A stretch of DNA of 64,000 bases from Nicotiana tabacum (GCF_000715075.1 NC_134082.1:60909466-60973465), one strand, 5' to 3'. Counted from the stretch's first letter, positions 22,241-35,075 are shown. Numbers and translations: made by a program. Notes: generated by a model not told the origin, from the letters alone.

Positions 22241-25200
22241 TGTGAGCACGTGATTTTTTTCCTATATGAATTACTCCCATAAATTCAAAACAAAATAACT
22301 TCTTTCATTATTTGCAATTCTTGTGGATTTCGTGGCATTTCCTGATAATTGTCTGCATTTGTATGTGCGTGTTTATTTTATTTAATTCATGAAAATACAA
22401 AAATACTCTGCATTTGCATTTAGGATCTAATTTTGCATTAATTAAGTAATTTAGTTGTTTTATAAAAATGAAAAAATCACAAAAATAGTTTATCTTGCAT
22501 TCTTTAGTTTTAGTTTTGATTTTTGGTGGTTTTTCTTTAGATTGGTATTTAATTAGTTGTGGTAATTATTATTTAGAGATAGTCAATTTAATTGGATAGG
22601 ATAATTTGATTAGGAATTAATTTAGATTTGTTTTAAAAGAAGTTAGAAAAAAAGAAATGAAAAGAAAAGGAAAAGAAGAAAGAGGATTGGAATTTTGGGC
22701 TAAGTAATAAATCTTTCCAGGCCCAATGTAAAACCCATCCAAACCTGCCCCAATCCGGCCCAAATCCGCCCCATTACCCGGTTCCCAATCCCCCTTAAAC
22801 CAAAACGACACCGTTTAGTCAGGATAGATCTGAGCCGTCGAGGTTAACCGATCTAACGGCTCAGAAGTGGGGGACACATGGTATATATATCCGAATCCGC
22901 CTACCCCCCCCCCTCTATCTTCGTCTCTCACCATATCAGAGACCTTCCCTTTTTGCCCCGCCCTAAACCACCGCCTTTGCCCCGCCGGAAATCGCCCACG
23001 GCGTCGGCCGGCGTCCAAACACTACCAAATTTTACACCCCTGATTCCTCTCCACCTCCCCATTCCAAATCTCCAAACCCCCTCCCTTGAATCTTACTAGA
23101 ACTCTTCGAATCTTGAATCGAAGTGAACAACCAAAACCCTAACGCCTCAAATCCTCACCAAATTTACACCACATAACCACCATGACCCCCTTGTTCCTAA
23201 TCCACCGTTGGTTTCCCTCGAATCTGTCTGATGCTTCTCGAATTTCAAATCTAGGGTTCAAGCCATGGAAGTCATGGTCGAGTTCGTTAATGCAAAGGTG
23301 TTTCCCCAGTCTTCACGAGTGTTCAAGGCCAGTTTTACCACAAAACAACGTTATTCGACAAAGAACGAGCAGTTGACGTTCGTTGGGGATTTAAATCAAA
23401 ATATCGGTCGCGAGTTCAAGTTTTGGTCAGTGAGTTTTCCCTCCTTACTCCTTTCTGACATTGTTTTAGTCTCGTTCATCTTCATCTATCCTTTTTCTTC
23501 TTTGGTCAATTCAATTGAAATTCGACCAAAATTTTCTGGGAGAGAATATATAGTGTTCTTTTTATTCCCTTTTAAATTTGTTTTTCAAAAATCCTATCCC
23601 CTGGTTTTTCTTGGTAGGTTCAGTTTTTCTTGGTAACAGCATGAATGAAGTTCTGATTTCGTCTCTTGTTTAGTCATTTAGTTAATTTAATTAGGTTTAT
23701 TTTGATAATTTAGTCAACTTCCTACTTACTTGTGTTCAATTAGTGCAAGTTTAGCTTCAAAATCATTTAAGTGACTGCCCTCAATTTGTTGACTAATTTG
23801 ATTTGGATCATTTTGTTTGGGCTTTGAAGCAAAAATCAGAACCTCCTCCAAGGGGTTTGTTTTAGGCCATTGGGTCAGCATTGAGCCCACGTTGGGCTTA
23901 ACTACTGGGTCAATTCAACCCATGACCCAAATTCGTCTAATTTTAGGGGTAATAACATGGTGTTTAAGGGGTAAAATAGGAATTGTATCAGTTGTAACAG
24001 CCTAAGGAAATTTCTAGGAAGCTGGGGTGGGGGGCTAATTTGAAAATCTGAGTTTTAAGCTAAGGGTATCTAAGCAAAAACCAAAATTTCAAAAGGTTCT
24101 AAGTGCAAAATTGAATTCTTTTAAGCAGCCCTAAATGCCTTGCCTATAAAGGCACTCTACCTTGATAATCAAGGCAGGGATTAAAAATAGAAACCTGAAA
24201 ACAGAAACGGAAAAAGAATTGTACAGAAATTCCGAATAAATTGGAAATTGTTGATCCTTTCCTTAGTGAGAATTCCTTGAAAAACTTCTGAAAATCATAG
24301 ATTCTCTTTCTGGGGTTGAAATGGATTGAATTTGGGTTGTGAAAAGTTTTGGTTCAAGTCTTGTTGTTGGTTTAACGTTCTATTGATCTTCTTGAGCTAA
24401 TTTCATAGCTTGACTGGTTGAATCTGGGCTGACTTCTATTGTTGCCTACTGCTAATCCTTCAGTCTTCTTATTTTTCTTTGCTTTTCCAGGTATATGTTC
24501 TTTAATTCTACCTAATGTAAAGCTTGCTTCAAGTTTGATATGGAAATCTGGAGCTTTGGAGCCTATTGTCAACCTGTTCTTTTGTGTAGCGTAGCTTTAT
24601 TTGTTTTCTTTTTCTAAAAAATAATCATGAGTTATATGGTGCCTGTTCTCCTTTTCCACTGGTTGGTGATGATACCCTTTAAGGGCTGAATTTGGTTTAG
24701 AGTTGGCCAGAGACACCATTTTCTGTCAAATGTCTCATAGTTAAATGATGGTGTTGTATAACTGAACTTTATCGTGGTTCTAAATTATCATGAAAGTTGA
24801 TTAACAGTAGGCCTAGTCAAGTTTAGTCATCTCTTGGGTTCTTTTTGCTCTAAATCTTAATCGAAGTTGTTGTCTACCTGTTCCAAATGCTGAATTTGAA
24901 TTTTGTTTGAGTATAAAAGACTCTAGAGTGCTGTAGACTTGGTGGAACATGTAATAATTAGGGACTCTGATTTTGTAGTTTGATTAGTTTAAATTATTTG
25001 GCTTTTGGATTCCGTGTGGTTTGAAACACGGTTCAATGTTTTCATAATTTATCATTGGTTCTTCTTTTACGTGTGTCCTGAGCTCTTCGAATTTCTGGAA
25101 AGGGATTTTCAAGTGAACTGAGTCTGACTTCAAATTTGACAACCCCCAGGCCTAAGTCAGTTCACGTTTGGTTTTCTCTCCTCTTCTTTAAGAATTGCGA

Positions 25201-26371
25201 GTCATGTATGATCTAGTTAAATGTGTTGGTTTGAATCAGACCTTGCACGAGTTTATGATCATTAAGTTTTGATATCAAATGATGGATATTTTGGGCAAAT
25301 GCTTATTAACGTGATTGGGAGTTCCACTTTGCCATAGAATATATGTATTATTTTCCGAATTTTGACTTTCATGTGTTTAATGTGTGTCAAGATTTGGTTC
25401 AAAGTGGAAATGGTATAGAAGATGTAATACTCTCAAATATAACAGCATTGGGTTGGCCATCAACAGGGATCCATATACACTGAGCTTCCCCATTTGTGTT
25501 AAGTTTTAACCTGGGCTTCATGGTGAGCCCAATCATGCCCCCTCGCCTATCATGGCAATTAACTGTCGGGCATCAAGCCAGGCCCAAGTTCTGAGACGGA
25601 AATAGAGCAGACTTCACTTAGTCTTAGCCTTTATATTCACAACTTGAATTTAGCTGCGGTTTAAAAGTAGCTATGATTCCTTTAGCCTCATTTAATTAGC
25701 AGATCCTTGTAGTTGATTTGAGGTGCGTCGTGCCGAATAAAATATCAATTGTGTAGCCCTTGTTTTAATTAGCTTGAACTCAACCTTAGAATCCGAGGCG
25801 TGCCATTTAGCAAATTCCATGGCCCTCGCATAGTGCAAACGCGTAGTTGCTTTAGGCGCGTCATTTAATAATATTACCTTCCTAAACTCGGGTGTGCATT
25901 TCATGTGACCCAAATCCAAATCTTAACAACGTTAAATAAAATGTGTCTCGGATTGTGGGTGCATTTCATGTGGCGCGGTCTAAAGATGTATTTCAGATGA
26001 CGTTGAAAGTTTCCTTAAAATGATTAAAAGCTGTTTAAAGCTAAAAGGCACATAAGTGTTTTAAAATTAGATAATTAAGCTGAATATAGCAGTTGAGCGA
26101 CCGTGCTAGAACCACGGAACTCGAGAATGCCTAACACCTTCTCCCGGGTTAATAGAATTCCTTACTCGGATTTCTGGTTCGCGGACCGTTAAATAGAGTC
26201 AAGCTTTTCCTCAATTCGGGATTCAACCGGTGACTTGGGACACCATAAATCTCCCAAGTGGCGACTTTGAATTTAATAAATAATTAATCCCGTTTCGATT
26301 GTCACTTTAAGTTGGAAAAAACTCCCTATATACACCCCCTCCTAGGGTGTAGGTAAAAAGGAGGTGTGACA
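22241..26371 (+). repeat. 3' LTR of the truncated Ogre (4131 bp)
   Basis: Starts TGTGAGCACGTGATTTTT and ends GGAGGTGTGACA. Both ends match the LTR termini of the complete Ogre. Near the 3' end it shares the block around CCTTCTCCCGGGTTAA, CGGATTTCTGGTTCGCGGAC and GGGACACC (26100-26370). The middle differs strongly from the other element's LTR. No ORF inside is supported. Confidence 0.85.
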
Positions 26372-26717
26372 CCTGTAAAAGAGAGAAACACTGACATTTA
26401 ATAGGTTAGTAATCAGAGTTTGACTGGGATTCAATTGCTACTCTTATATCGTAGAAGAGTTCATGGTGATCTCAAACTCTAACACTATCTTCTTCCTAAA
26501 CTGTGTTCTCTTCATGTAAAGAGTCTTTCTCTCCTTATCCAATATGCAACATTTTCGATCAGATCAGGAGATATTGCTTCTTGATCAGTTAGATTTATCT
26601 CCTTTACGTGCATCTCACATGTACAGGTTGATCATAACTGTGCTTCACAAGATGGACCTGGTCCATGTCTGAGTTCTTTTGTCAATCTTTAAAGTTTCAC
26701 TTGTTCTTGGGCCAACA
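26372..26717 (-). repeat. partial 3' LTR of the SIRE-type element
   Basis: On the minus strand it begins TGTTGGCCCAAGAACAAG at 26717 and runs 346 bp until the end of the plus-strand Ogre LTR at 26371. The rest of the LTR is missing. Its truncation coincides with the neighbouring Ogre, either because that element inserted here or through a later rearrangement. Confidence 0.65.
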
Positions 26718-26735
26718 AATTCCCCATTTTTGATG
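26718..26735 (-). other. polypurine tract of the SIRE-type element
   Basis: Minus strand CATCAAAAATGGGGAATT immediately precedes the LTR start. It is close to the usual SIRE/Maximus tract, in which TCATCAAAAA is followed by a G run. Confidence 0.7.
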
Positions 26736-27189
26736 ATGACAAACTCTGTGCTTTTTACTTACTTGGATCCTATAAGAACTCAGCTTAACCATCAATACAA
26801 AGTTTAGAAAATTTATTTATCATTAAGGACCAGGTTAATTAGGTTATAAATATCACTTATTCAGAATGAGTAAAGCACAAATTCTCTTTCCCCTTTTGGC
26901 ATCATCGAAAAGTTGCATACAAAGTACGAGTCCCAGATTTTAATAAGTACTCATGCCCACTGGGGCAACTGCAAGTGCAATCATGGTTTAATCATCAGTA
27001 ATCAAGCAAACATATTTAAACTATCAAGGAAAGATTAACATAGAACAAGAGCAAAAACAGTAGATATCATTGATAGAGGATATGTTGCTACCACAATCCA
27101 CAACCAGAAAGAAAAAAACATTTAAAACATGAACAAAAAGATAGAAAAATCCCTAATGCTGGTCACTGAAGGTACTAGACAGGTTTAGG
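26736..27189 (-). other. non-coding region between envelope-like ORF and PPT
   Basis: About 450 bp, AT-rich, with no ORF or known motif recognised. Gln-, Pro- and Ser-rich codons end near 27190. Confidence 0.5.
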
Positions 27190-27775
27190 AGACAAAAGCT
27201 AGAATTTCTAAGGCTTGGGGGAGCTAGAGGGTTAGTTTTGGGCTTGGAGAAGATTCAGCATATTATGAAGAATTCCATCATTCTTCTACTTTTCTTTAGT
27301 AAACTCAGTTCTGAGAGCATCCCTCTCAGATTCTACCTCTGCCACACGAGCCTTGAGCCTAGCTATCTCAGCATCCTTGGCTGCATATTCCTAAACAAGA
27401 GTCCTGACTTTACTGTTGATAGGAGTCTTCTTGGATCAACCAGGTTCATTTGAGATGGCACTGACTAAATAGTCACAAACAATCAGAGTGTTAATGCCAA
27501 AGTGATCCTTGCTTGAGGCCATTTCCCATTTCTTCAGAGGCACATTGCACATATCCAGAATCATAGTCAGAATAAAGCCATAGGGGGTAGCATGAGCCTT
27601 GGAGCCATTGATGACCCTGTCCAGTAGCTTGATGATGAAGGCAGGCCAATTAATTTACCTTCCACTTTCCAGGAACTCCATAAGAACTAGGTCCATATAA
27701 TTTGCAATATGCCTTTTCTCCTGTCTAGGCAATAGGCACTTGTTGACAAATTCAAACAAGACCTTGTGTTGAGGC
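27190..27775 (-). pseudogene. SIRE envelope-like ORF, C-terminal half
   Basis: Minus strand. It continues the frame of the ORF at 50365-51922 when the Ogre and one copy of the 5-bp duplication are disregarded. Segments include KVLFEFVNKCLLPRQEK, MDLVLMEFLESG, HATPYGFILTMILDMC and a C-terminal coiled coil (DAEIARLKARVAEVESER). In-frame stops lie near 27650, 27440, 27390 and 27300. The region resembles the plant-transposon domain found in the third ORF of SIRE-type elements (recalled, not searched); its function is unknown. Confidence 0.7.
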
Positions 27776-30700
27776 TGTCACACCTCCTTTTTCCGCCCCG
27801 CGAGGGGTGAAGGAGTTTTTTCCAATTAAAGGACAATCGAAACGGAATTTATTTATTTATTTCAGAGTTGCCACTTGGGAGATTTAAGGTGTCCCAAGTC
27901 ACCAATTTTAATCCCGAATCGAGGAAAAGAATGACTATGTATTACAGTCTGCGAACCAGAAATCCGGATAAGGAATTCTGTTAACCCGGGAGAAGGTATT
28001 AGGCATTCCCGAATTCTGTGGTTCTAGCACGGTCGCTCAACTATTATATTTGGCTTATTTATCTGATTTTTTAAATAATTAAGAACTTATATGCAAATTT
28101 AGCTTTTAAACCGCTTTTATCATTATTCCTCTTATTATTTTATACAAGAATTGCAACGTTGTGAAAACGCATCTCGAACCACGTCACAACCAGTGTACAC
28201 GTGATTTGTTGACGCATTTTGACTCTGCCAAGATTGGGATTTGGGTTACATAAATGCACACCCATGTTTAAAAAAATACCCTTATTAAATATGCGCCAAA
28301 ATACTACGCGTTATTATACTATTAGGTAGGACTGTGAAATTTACTAAATGGCCCATCCCAGAATCTAAGTATTTTTTTAAAAAAATAAATAAATAAGATT
28401 GAAGGACCCTGCAAATTTTGTATTGTTTATATTTATTTATTTTTAGCGAAATCCTCCCTTATTTTATGAATATCTTAAAATGACTACATTTTTTATTAAA
28501 CTTGTCTATAAATACAAAAATCAATTTTTTACATACTTAAAATAACGTATTAAATACTAGTTTAAGACAAATATTTAACGAAATGAAATATCACTAAAAA
28601 TGTAATTGTAAAAACAATATGGAATTGTCAAATAATATTTTAAAAGAAACTAATTATCCCATCTTGATTAAATTCACATTGTTAGATGACTTGAGCTATT
28701 GAAATTAATTATTTACAATTACGGAGAATTAGAAACAATCTTGATTACTAATGCGTATTTCTAAAATTTAATTAATTTAACCTTAACTAACCTTGTTTTA
28801 ATTCAAATCATGTTATAATACTTGATTCGCAAAATCAAAAAAAATTCCTGTTTCACCTAAATTTAGCTACATGATTTTGATTAACTTAAGGTTAGCGATA
28901 CTAAAACCCTTATAAATAAGGAACTTAATCAATTCTGCCAAACTAATTTAATAAAGTCATTTTTTACGTTATTTTTTTTCTCGCTCTAATTATTAGACAG
29001 TTTAATCAGTAATGAACAGGCTTAAATATATACTACCTAATAATCAGGTTAAGGCATTGTTTAATATACGCTAAAACATGTCTAGTTATGCCAAATGACA
29101 GTGATTTACAGAATAATAATACATGAAATAATCTAAATACAATTAAAAAAAATTAAAACTAAATTAGAAATTTAACATTCCATTCTTCATTTCAGCTTAC
29201 AAAATTTCAAAATTACAGTTGTGTACCTGATATTGCCAATATAAGAAGAAGAAAGTCAGCCACGTAGTACGTAACACAACAACAACAATAATAACCAGCA
29301 ATCCAGTCAACAGAAATCCCAGTGACAGATTTGAAAATCAAAATAAAATCTAGAAACACCGACAACAAACAACGGACAGAAACCAAGGGAATTTTCAGAT
29401 TTGAAAGGCTAATTAATGTTTAACCCTTAATTTCTAAACCCGTATATCAGAATATTTATCAGGTGTGTGCTACTCTCTATTCTAATTTCCAGCTCCTTTT
29501 TTATTTGTATTTTTTTTTCTTTTTTTTTCTTGAAAGTTTTAATATTTTTCGGAATTTTTCTTTCTCTCTTAAATATTCAGCTCTTTTTTTCTCTCTCTCC
29601 CTATCTGTCTTCCTTTTTTTTTTCAAAATCTGATCAAGTCCTTCCTTTTATTAACATCTTTCAGCATTAAAAAAAAATTAAAACTCACTATCTTCCACTC
29701 ATCCCCCTTTTAATCTCACTACCTAATGTTTTGTCCCCCACTTTATTAAACAAATACCCCATTATATCTTGTCCCCCATGCTTATATTAAACAATTGCAT
29801 TATTCCCCACCATTATATCTTGTCCCCCCATTATTGATTATTTTAATATTATCTTAATTTTAATGGAAAGAACACTCAAAATAAATAATTATTCAGAATT
29901 TTAATTCCAAAAATACCCCTCTGCCCTTACTGAAATTATCATTTTACCCCTGAACGTACTGCAAATTACCAAACTACCCCCATCAGCTATAACCAATTCA
30001 CCTAATTAATTTCAACCAAAATACAGCAAATATGACCAATTTCTAAACAAATTTTTAACAACAAATTCAAACTAAATGATGAACAACAAAGAAACAACTA
30101 AAATTATCTTGATTGACCAATATTTTTAACAACAAACAAACCTACTTTCAGATTCAACAACAACAAACATGTATATTCAGATTTCTAAATTCAATAATCA
30201 TTTGAACTTAAAATTAAATCTAACAACATTACAACCAACAATTTCTATATTAAAACTAAACAAGATCATGAAGCAAACTGAAGAAATAATCATAAATGAT
30301 AAACAACAAACAAGAAAATCAAACTTATACTAATTTCGGATTCAAGAACAATCAAACAAAGTATGAACATAAATGAAAAGTTTCAACAACAATAACAAGC
30401 AAGTTTTATTCAAATTCGAATTAAGCTTAAACAAAACAAATAAACATATTCAAATCACTAAACTTCAAATAATCAATTGATCTTTTTAATTAACTCCAAT
30501 AAAATTATAACAAAAATACATGATTCAAAAAATTAAAAACCAAAACATAAACTCACATTAAATTACCGAATTAAAAACGAACTTCAAACAAAACAAAAAA
30601 TGAACACGAATTAAATCTAAACTAAACAACAAAGATGGATGATTCAAGCGATCGAACTAACATTCTTTTATGTTAAAACTAAACCAAAACAAATGAATAA

Positions 30701-32110
30701 AAACAAAAATGAAGGAATAATCAAGAAATGATAAATAATGAACAAGAAAAGAATCAAACATATACTTATTTCAAATCCGAAAATATCAAACAAAATACGG
30801 AAGAAATGAAACTTAAAATAACTGACCGGAAATGACCAACGATGAACTCGAACGGACTCAAACGAAACCAAACGAAATTTGACAGAACTTCGCCGGACTT
30901 TAACCGGACTGCTTCGCTTTTCCTCCGTGTGTGTGCGTGTAGTTGTGGAAGTTGCTATGGTTGTTTGGTCGAGGGACTGACGTGAGGGAGAAAAAACCAC
31001 AGCTATGAGAGGTGAGGTTAAGCAGCGGCAGCCATGGTAGTTGCTACTGGTTGTTTGGTTGATGAAGGCGACGATAGTCGTTTGGACATGACGACGACGG
31101 GGCTGGGGATGATGGATGCTGGTTCGCTGCTGGGCGGGGTTATGGGTGACGGACTGTTTAGGCGGAACGAGGAAGAAGATGACCGGAGCTCAGCAAATAA
31201 CCATGGGAGCTTGACATTGGAGAAGAAATAGAAAAGAGCCGTTTGGACGTGAAGGAACAGAAGTGAAGAAGAAGAAGATGACGACGGGGCAGCCATGGGA
31301 GCTCGACGAGCTTCATCAATGGCGGATAGGGCTGGGACAGTTGGACGAAGAAGAAGGAGATGAAGACAAGGCAGCCATGGGTGGTCGGAGAGCAGCTTCG
31401 TTGCTGCGTCAATGACGGACGTAAAGCTGGGACTGTTGGACGAAGGGTGGTCGACGGGCGAACATGGGAGGGCAGCTTGGAAGCTTTGAAGAAGAAGAAG
31501 GTAAGAGAGGGGCGAGTGGGATTTTTCAACAGTGAATTTTTTTTTAGGGTTTTGTTTTTTGAAATGAAAGATAGGGAAATAGGGGTGTTGGGTCTTTGGG
31601 GTTATGGACTGGGTCGACCCGCTTTGAAATGGACCGGGTCATAGGGAAAGGTTGGGTATATTTGGGCCTGTGGTTCAAAATTGAAGAAAAGACCTAATTC
31701 CGATTTTCTTTATATTCTTGCTCTCTTTTCTTTTACTTCCTAATTAATAAAACTAAAATTCTAAATTAACTTATCAAAAATATTAATTAATTCCAAATAA
31801 CTATTATCACACATTTAAATAGCAATTAACGATAAAATCGCACAATTTAGACGTTAAATGCTAAAAATGCAACGTACATTATTTTTTATGATTTTCTCAT
31901 TTTGTAAAACAAACTTAAATAAATACTAAATGAAAATGCTACATATTTTATATTTTTATTAATTTAAAACAAATAAACATGCACATACAAAAATACAAAT
32001 AATTATACAAAAATACCACCAAAATACAAAAATTGCACACAAAGGAAAATTATTTTATTTTGAATTTTTTGGGAGTGATTCTCATATAGAGCAAAAATCA
32101 CGTGCTCACA
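27776..32110 (-). repeat. 3' LTR of the complete Ogre
   Basis: 4335 bp, near-identical to 46047-50359. In the first 340 aligned bases I count about nine differences. GC-rich segment at 30880-31650 inside otherwise very AT-rich sequence. The open frames in that segment (for example 31018-31296 and 31158-31529 minus) recur in the other LTR simply because the LTRs are copies; they have no recognised domain. Confidence 0.95.
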
Positions 32111-32126
32111 GCTGCCCCTCTTTGTC
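32111..32126 (-). other. polypurine tract of the complete Ogre
   Basis: Minus strand GGACAAAGAGGGGCAGC immediately precedes the 3' LTR start TGTGAGCACGTG; it is the primer site for plus-strand DNA synthesis in this family. Confidence 0.8.
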
Positions 32127-32224
32127 CGAAAATACGAAGGGTTTTCGTGCAAAGATAAAGTGAGCGGATACGAGCGATTTTTGCCTGTTCGAGTACTCCG
32201 TGTGAAGCATTTTTTGAAAGATCT

Positions 32225-32292
32225 GACCGAACCTCTGCTTCAAAGGTTTCCTACATATCCTGGGCTGAACAGGAATCAGGTCAATGTAGTTC
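32225..32292 (-). ncRNA. Ogre pseudoknot-like RNA motif, copy D (before PPT)
   Basis: Minus-strand order: CGAA, CTACA (32289-32285), GACC (32282-32279), hairpin TCCTG/CAGGA, TGTAG (32255-32251), hairpin AACCT/AGGTT, GGTC (32228-32225). It has the same position relative to the PPT as copy B of the other element, with the same CTACA/TGTAG version of helix 1. Confidence 0.6.
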
Positions 32293-32685
32293 GGGAAGTT
32301 TTGGTAGCTGGGACTACCATGAGACTGCAATGTTACTGCTGTTGCATGCTACTTTTACTGTTTGCTGACCTCCTTATTATACCATGCTTAAAAGAAAAAT
32401 CAAGAAGTTAGGTTAGACTACGAATTACAAGATCTTATCTGTCTTCCCCCTTGCTCTGGTTTCCTTGCTTTCTTGTCGGCTTGTGTTTCCTCTGGCGCCT
32501 TTCTTTCGAAAACTGCTGGGGATGACACTGGCCTTTTGCCTTTTTGAGTATAAGTTTTATTATTCCGTTCTGTCTGCTGGGAACAACTGCTTCCTATGTT
32601 AAAGCTTGTTATGTTGGGGATCTTCGTTGTACTCCTCCTGATTACTGATTTCTCTGTTTGATCTGGAAATGCGTTCCTCTATTCT

Positions 32686-33440
32686 GCAGGCGGGCTCCTG
32701 ACTTCAACATCTTCCTCAAAAATAACACCTCCATTCTCCAGGAGGGCTCCTGACTTCAACAACTTTTAAAAATATAACAACCTCTGTTCTCCAGGCGGGC
32801 TCCTGACTTCTTCAACTTAAAATATATCAACCTCCGTTCTCCAGGCGGGCTCCTGACTCCAACAACTTCTTAAATTCTATCACCTCTATTCTCCAGGTGG
32901 GATCCTGACTTCTTCAACTTCTTGCATTTTATCACCTCCATTCTCCAGGTGGGCTCCTGACTTCTTCAACTTTCTCAAAATTTTAACACCTCCATTCTCC
33001 AGGTGGGCTCCTGACTTCAACAACTTTAAAAATATAACAACCTCCGTTCTCCAGGCGGGCTCCTGACTTCAATAACTTCTTAAATTTTATCACCTCCATT
33101 CTCCAGGCGGGCTCCTGACTTCAATAACTTCTTAAATTTTATCACCTCCATTCTCCAGGCGGGCTCCTGACTTCTTCAATTCCTTAAAAATAACACCTCC
33201 ATTCTCCAGGCGGGCTCCTGACTTCTTCAATTCCTTAAAAATAACACCTCCTTTCTCCAGGCGGGCTCCTGACTTCTTCAACTTTAAAAATATAACAACC
33301 TCCGTTCTCCAGGCGGGCTCCTGACTTCTTCAACTTCTTACATTTTATCACCTCCATTCTCCAGGCGGGCTCCTGACTTCTTCAACTTCTTAAATTCTAT
33401 CACCTCTATTCTCCAGGCGGGCTCCTGACTTCTTCAACTG
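32686..33440 (-). repeat. Ogre minisatellite, 15 units
   Basis: Fifteen tandem units of about 48-54 bp. On the minus strand the core is GTCAGGAGCCCGCCTGGAGAA, the same as in the truncated Ogre, but the spacer (AAGTTGAAGAA and T/A-rich tracts) differs completely. Units 10 and 11 (about 33155-33250) are nearly identical, as are units 8 and 9, indicating recent local duplication. Confidence 0.92.
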
Positions 33441-35017
33441 CTTCCTTCAAAATTGATGTTTTATTCCTCTGAAAATTGCTGGGGATAACATCGATATTTT
33501 ATTTCATTAATGTGTCATTTTTCTTCCTTAAAGACTATTTCCTTTAAAGCTGGTGCTTTCACTTCCCTGAAACCTGTCGGGAATAACACTGTTGGGGAAT
33601 TATCTTTCTCCTTTTAACAATGGTAGGGATGATACTGATTATCTTGCTTCTTCCAAGATTGCTTTTCTCTTAAAACTTGTATCTCTTTTCTCGTATATTG
33701 CTGGGGATTTTTTTTCTTCCTTCAACACTTGTGTTATTTTTTCTCTTTCCCAAATGACTATCTGATTTTAAGAAAATTTTTGTAATGAGAGAAAATTTTC
33801 TGCCCCAGTTTGATGATCTTCTCTGTGACCCTGTCTTCCTGCGGTCAATAATATTTCTTTTCCCTGTTTTAAATCAAAGAAAAATTTATTAGTTTAAAAT
33901 GGTGAAGAGTGGTTTTTCCCTTTTCCTTTCCTTGCATTGCTATAAAACTTGCTGGGGAGAATATTAATTGTTGGGGCTGATATTCCCGCTGGGGATGGTT
34001 GTCGTTTCTCTTCCTTCTCCACTCCGTGTCGTCCGACCATTGTGGAGCTTGGTCGAGAATCTGTCGGAGTTATCCTTGTATCTCGCAAATCTGTTGAGGA
34101 TCATCTTGGAATTTGATCCATAACTTCCCTTGGAAATTTGGGCCTCTTAAGATCTAGACTCATTCATCATTTGGTCTTGCGACAAACTTCTTTTCGCTTT
34201 GTCGCCTTATCTTTGGCTTGTCCTTTTCGCATTTTGCCTTGCACCATTTTGGCAATTGGCAGTAAACTCTGAAAATCCTTTTCAAAAATAAACTATTGGG
34301 GAAATAAAATCTTTTAAACCGAGAAATGAAAAAGAAAACTTTCTGAACAAACGCTGGGGAAAAAGAAAAGAAAAGAACTTATCTGAATGATATAACTAAT
34401 CCCAACGATCATGTCGTGCATTTCGGATTGATCAACCTAGTCTACTTGTATCAATCAATCTTTCGGATGGCCTCATATTGCTGGGGATAAATAAATACTC
34501 AACTTTTGACAAAGGTGGACCTTCTCCGCCAATCTCGCCTTGTCGCCTCATAGTGCCCTTCGAGGGGTTTTCACTAATAAGGCTCTCTCATTTCTCTCAA
34601 CTCCCGTCGCCTCATGGTGCCTGTGAAGGTTTTCACCAACAAGACTCTCTCATTTTATTTTATTTTTCAGTTGGGGATTGGAGCGTTTGTCGATATGACG
34701 CTCTTTGTTGGGGATTCTTTCGGCTATCAATTCATTTCCAGCTTATGATCTTTTTCTCTGTTAGGGATCAGAGTGTTATTCCCGACTTCCGTTTGCATGA
34801 CTTGGCACTTCTCGGATACTGATCGGGAGGTCTTTTTTTTGGACATCAATAGGGATTTTTGTGTGGGGTTAAAAGAAAAGGCTATCAAAAGCTCAAAATA
34901 ATTTTGACGGGTAAAACATTACAACTCTTGGAATCAAACTTTCTTTCCCAAAATTATAAACACAAATTCTGCCCCAGTTTTTCTTGCTTGGGGATTCTTA
35001 TTTTTTGTTTACATTAT
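33441..35017 (-). other. Ogre 3' non-coding region between minisatellite and motif C
   Basis: No supported ORF. Repeated short words ATCCCCAGCA (minus) occur every 50-250 bp between 32515 and 34490. PPT-like CTGGGGCAGAA words occur at about 33800 and 34975. Hairpin repeats lie at 34530-34660. Confidence 0.55.
34530..34660 (-). repeat. two hairpin-forming repeats after Ogre pol
   Basis: Minus strand. Each unit has GAGAGAGTCTTGTTGGTGA or GAGAGAGCCTTATTAGTGA followed by a hairpin. One unit pairs GGTG/CACC with CCT/AGG, the other AGTG/CACT with CCCT/AGGG. They are homologous to 19636-19830 of the other element and occupy the same place after pol and the pseudoknot motif. Confidence 0.6.
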
Positions 35018-35075
35018 GACCGAGCCGTGAGGTGCCTACGTATCCTTCTTTGAGGAATCAGGTCAAACTTAGTTC
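35018..35075 (-). ncRNA. Ogre pseudoknot-like RNA motif, copy C (after pol)
   Basis: Minus-strand order: GGAA, CTAAG (35072-35068, one mismatch in helix 1), GACC (35064-35061), hairpin TCCT/AGGA (35056-35043), CGTAG (35040-35036), GGTC (35021-35018). It starts about 230 nt after the pol stop at 35307, as copy A does in the truncated element. Confidence 0.55.

Larger units (their letters stand above)
17597..26371 (+). mobile_element. Ogre/Tat gypsy element, 5'-truncated (integrase to 3' LTR)
   Basis: Plus strand. Order: end of the RNase H/integrase linker (DPLHIQVRDQH), integrase, 3.3 kb non-coding region with structured motifs and minisatellite, polypurine tract, 3' LTR. Gag, protease, RT and the 5' LTR are missing. 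It is closely related in pol to the complete minus-strand Ogre at 27776-50359 but belongs to a different subfamily, since LTR interiors and repeat spacers differ strongly. The base after the LTR begins CCTGT; no partner duplication exists because the left end is gone. Confidence 0.85.
26372..27775 (-). mobile_element. SIRE-type copia element, 3' portion (left of the Ogre insertion)
   Basis: The minus-strand 3' end of the element whose 5' part lies at 50360-57257. It holds the end of the envelope-like ORF, a non-coding stretch, the polypurine tract and a truncated 3' LTR. The two parts are separated only by the 22.6 kb Ogre and its GAGGC target duplication (27771-27775 and 50360-50364). Confidence 0.8.

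Noticed and set aside
31018..31529. Ser/Pro-rich minus-strand frames in the Ogre LTR, repeated at 49285-49799
   Set aside because: Conservation is explained by the two LTRs being copies of each other; the other Ogre's LTR lacks them.
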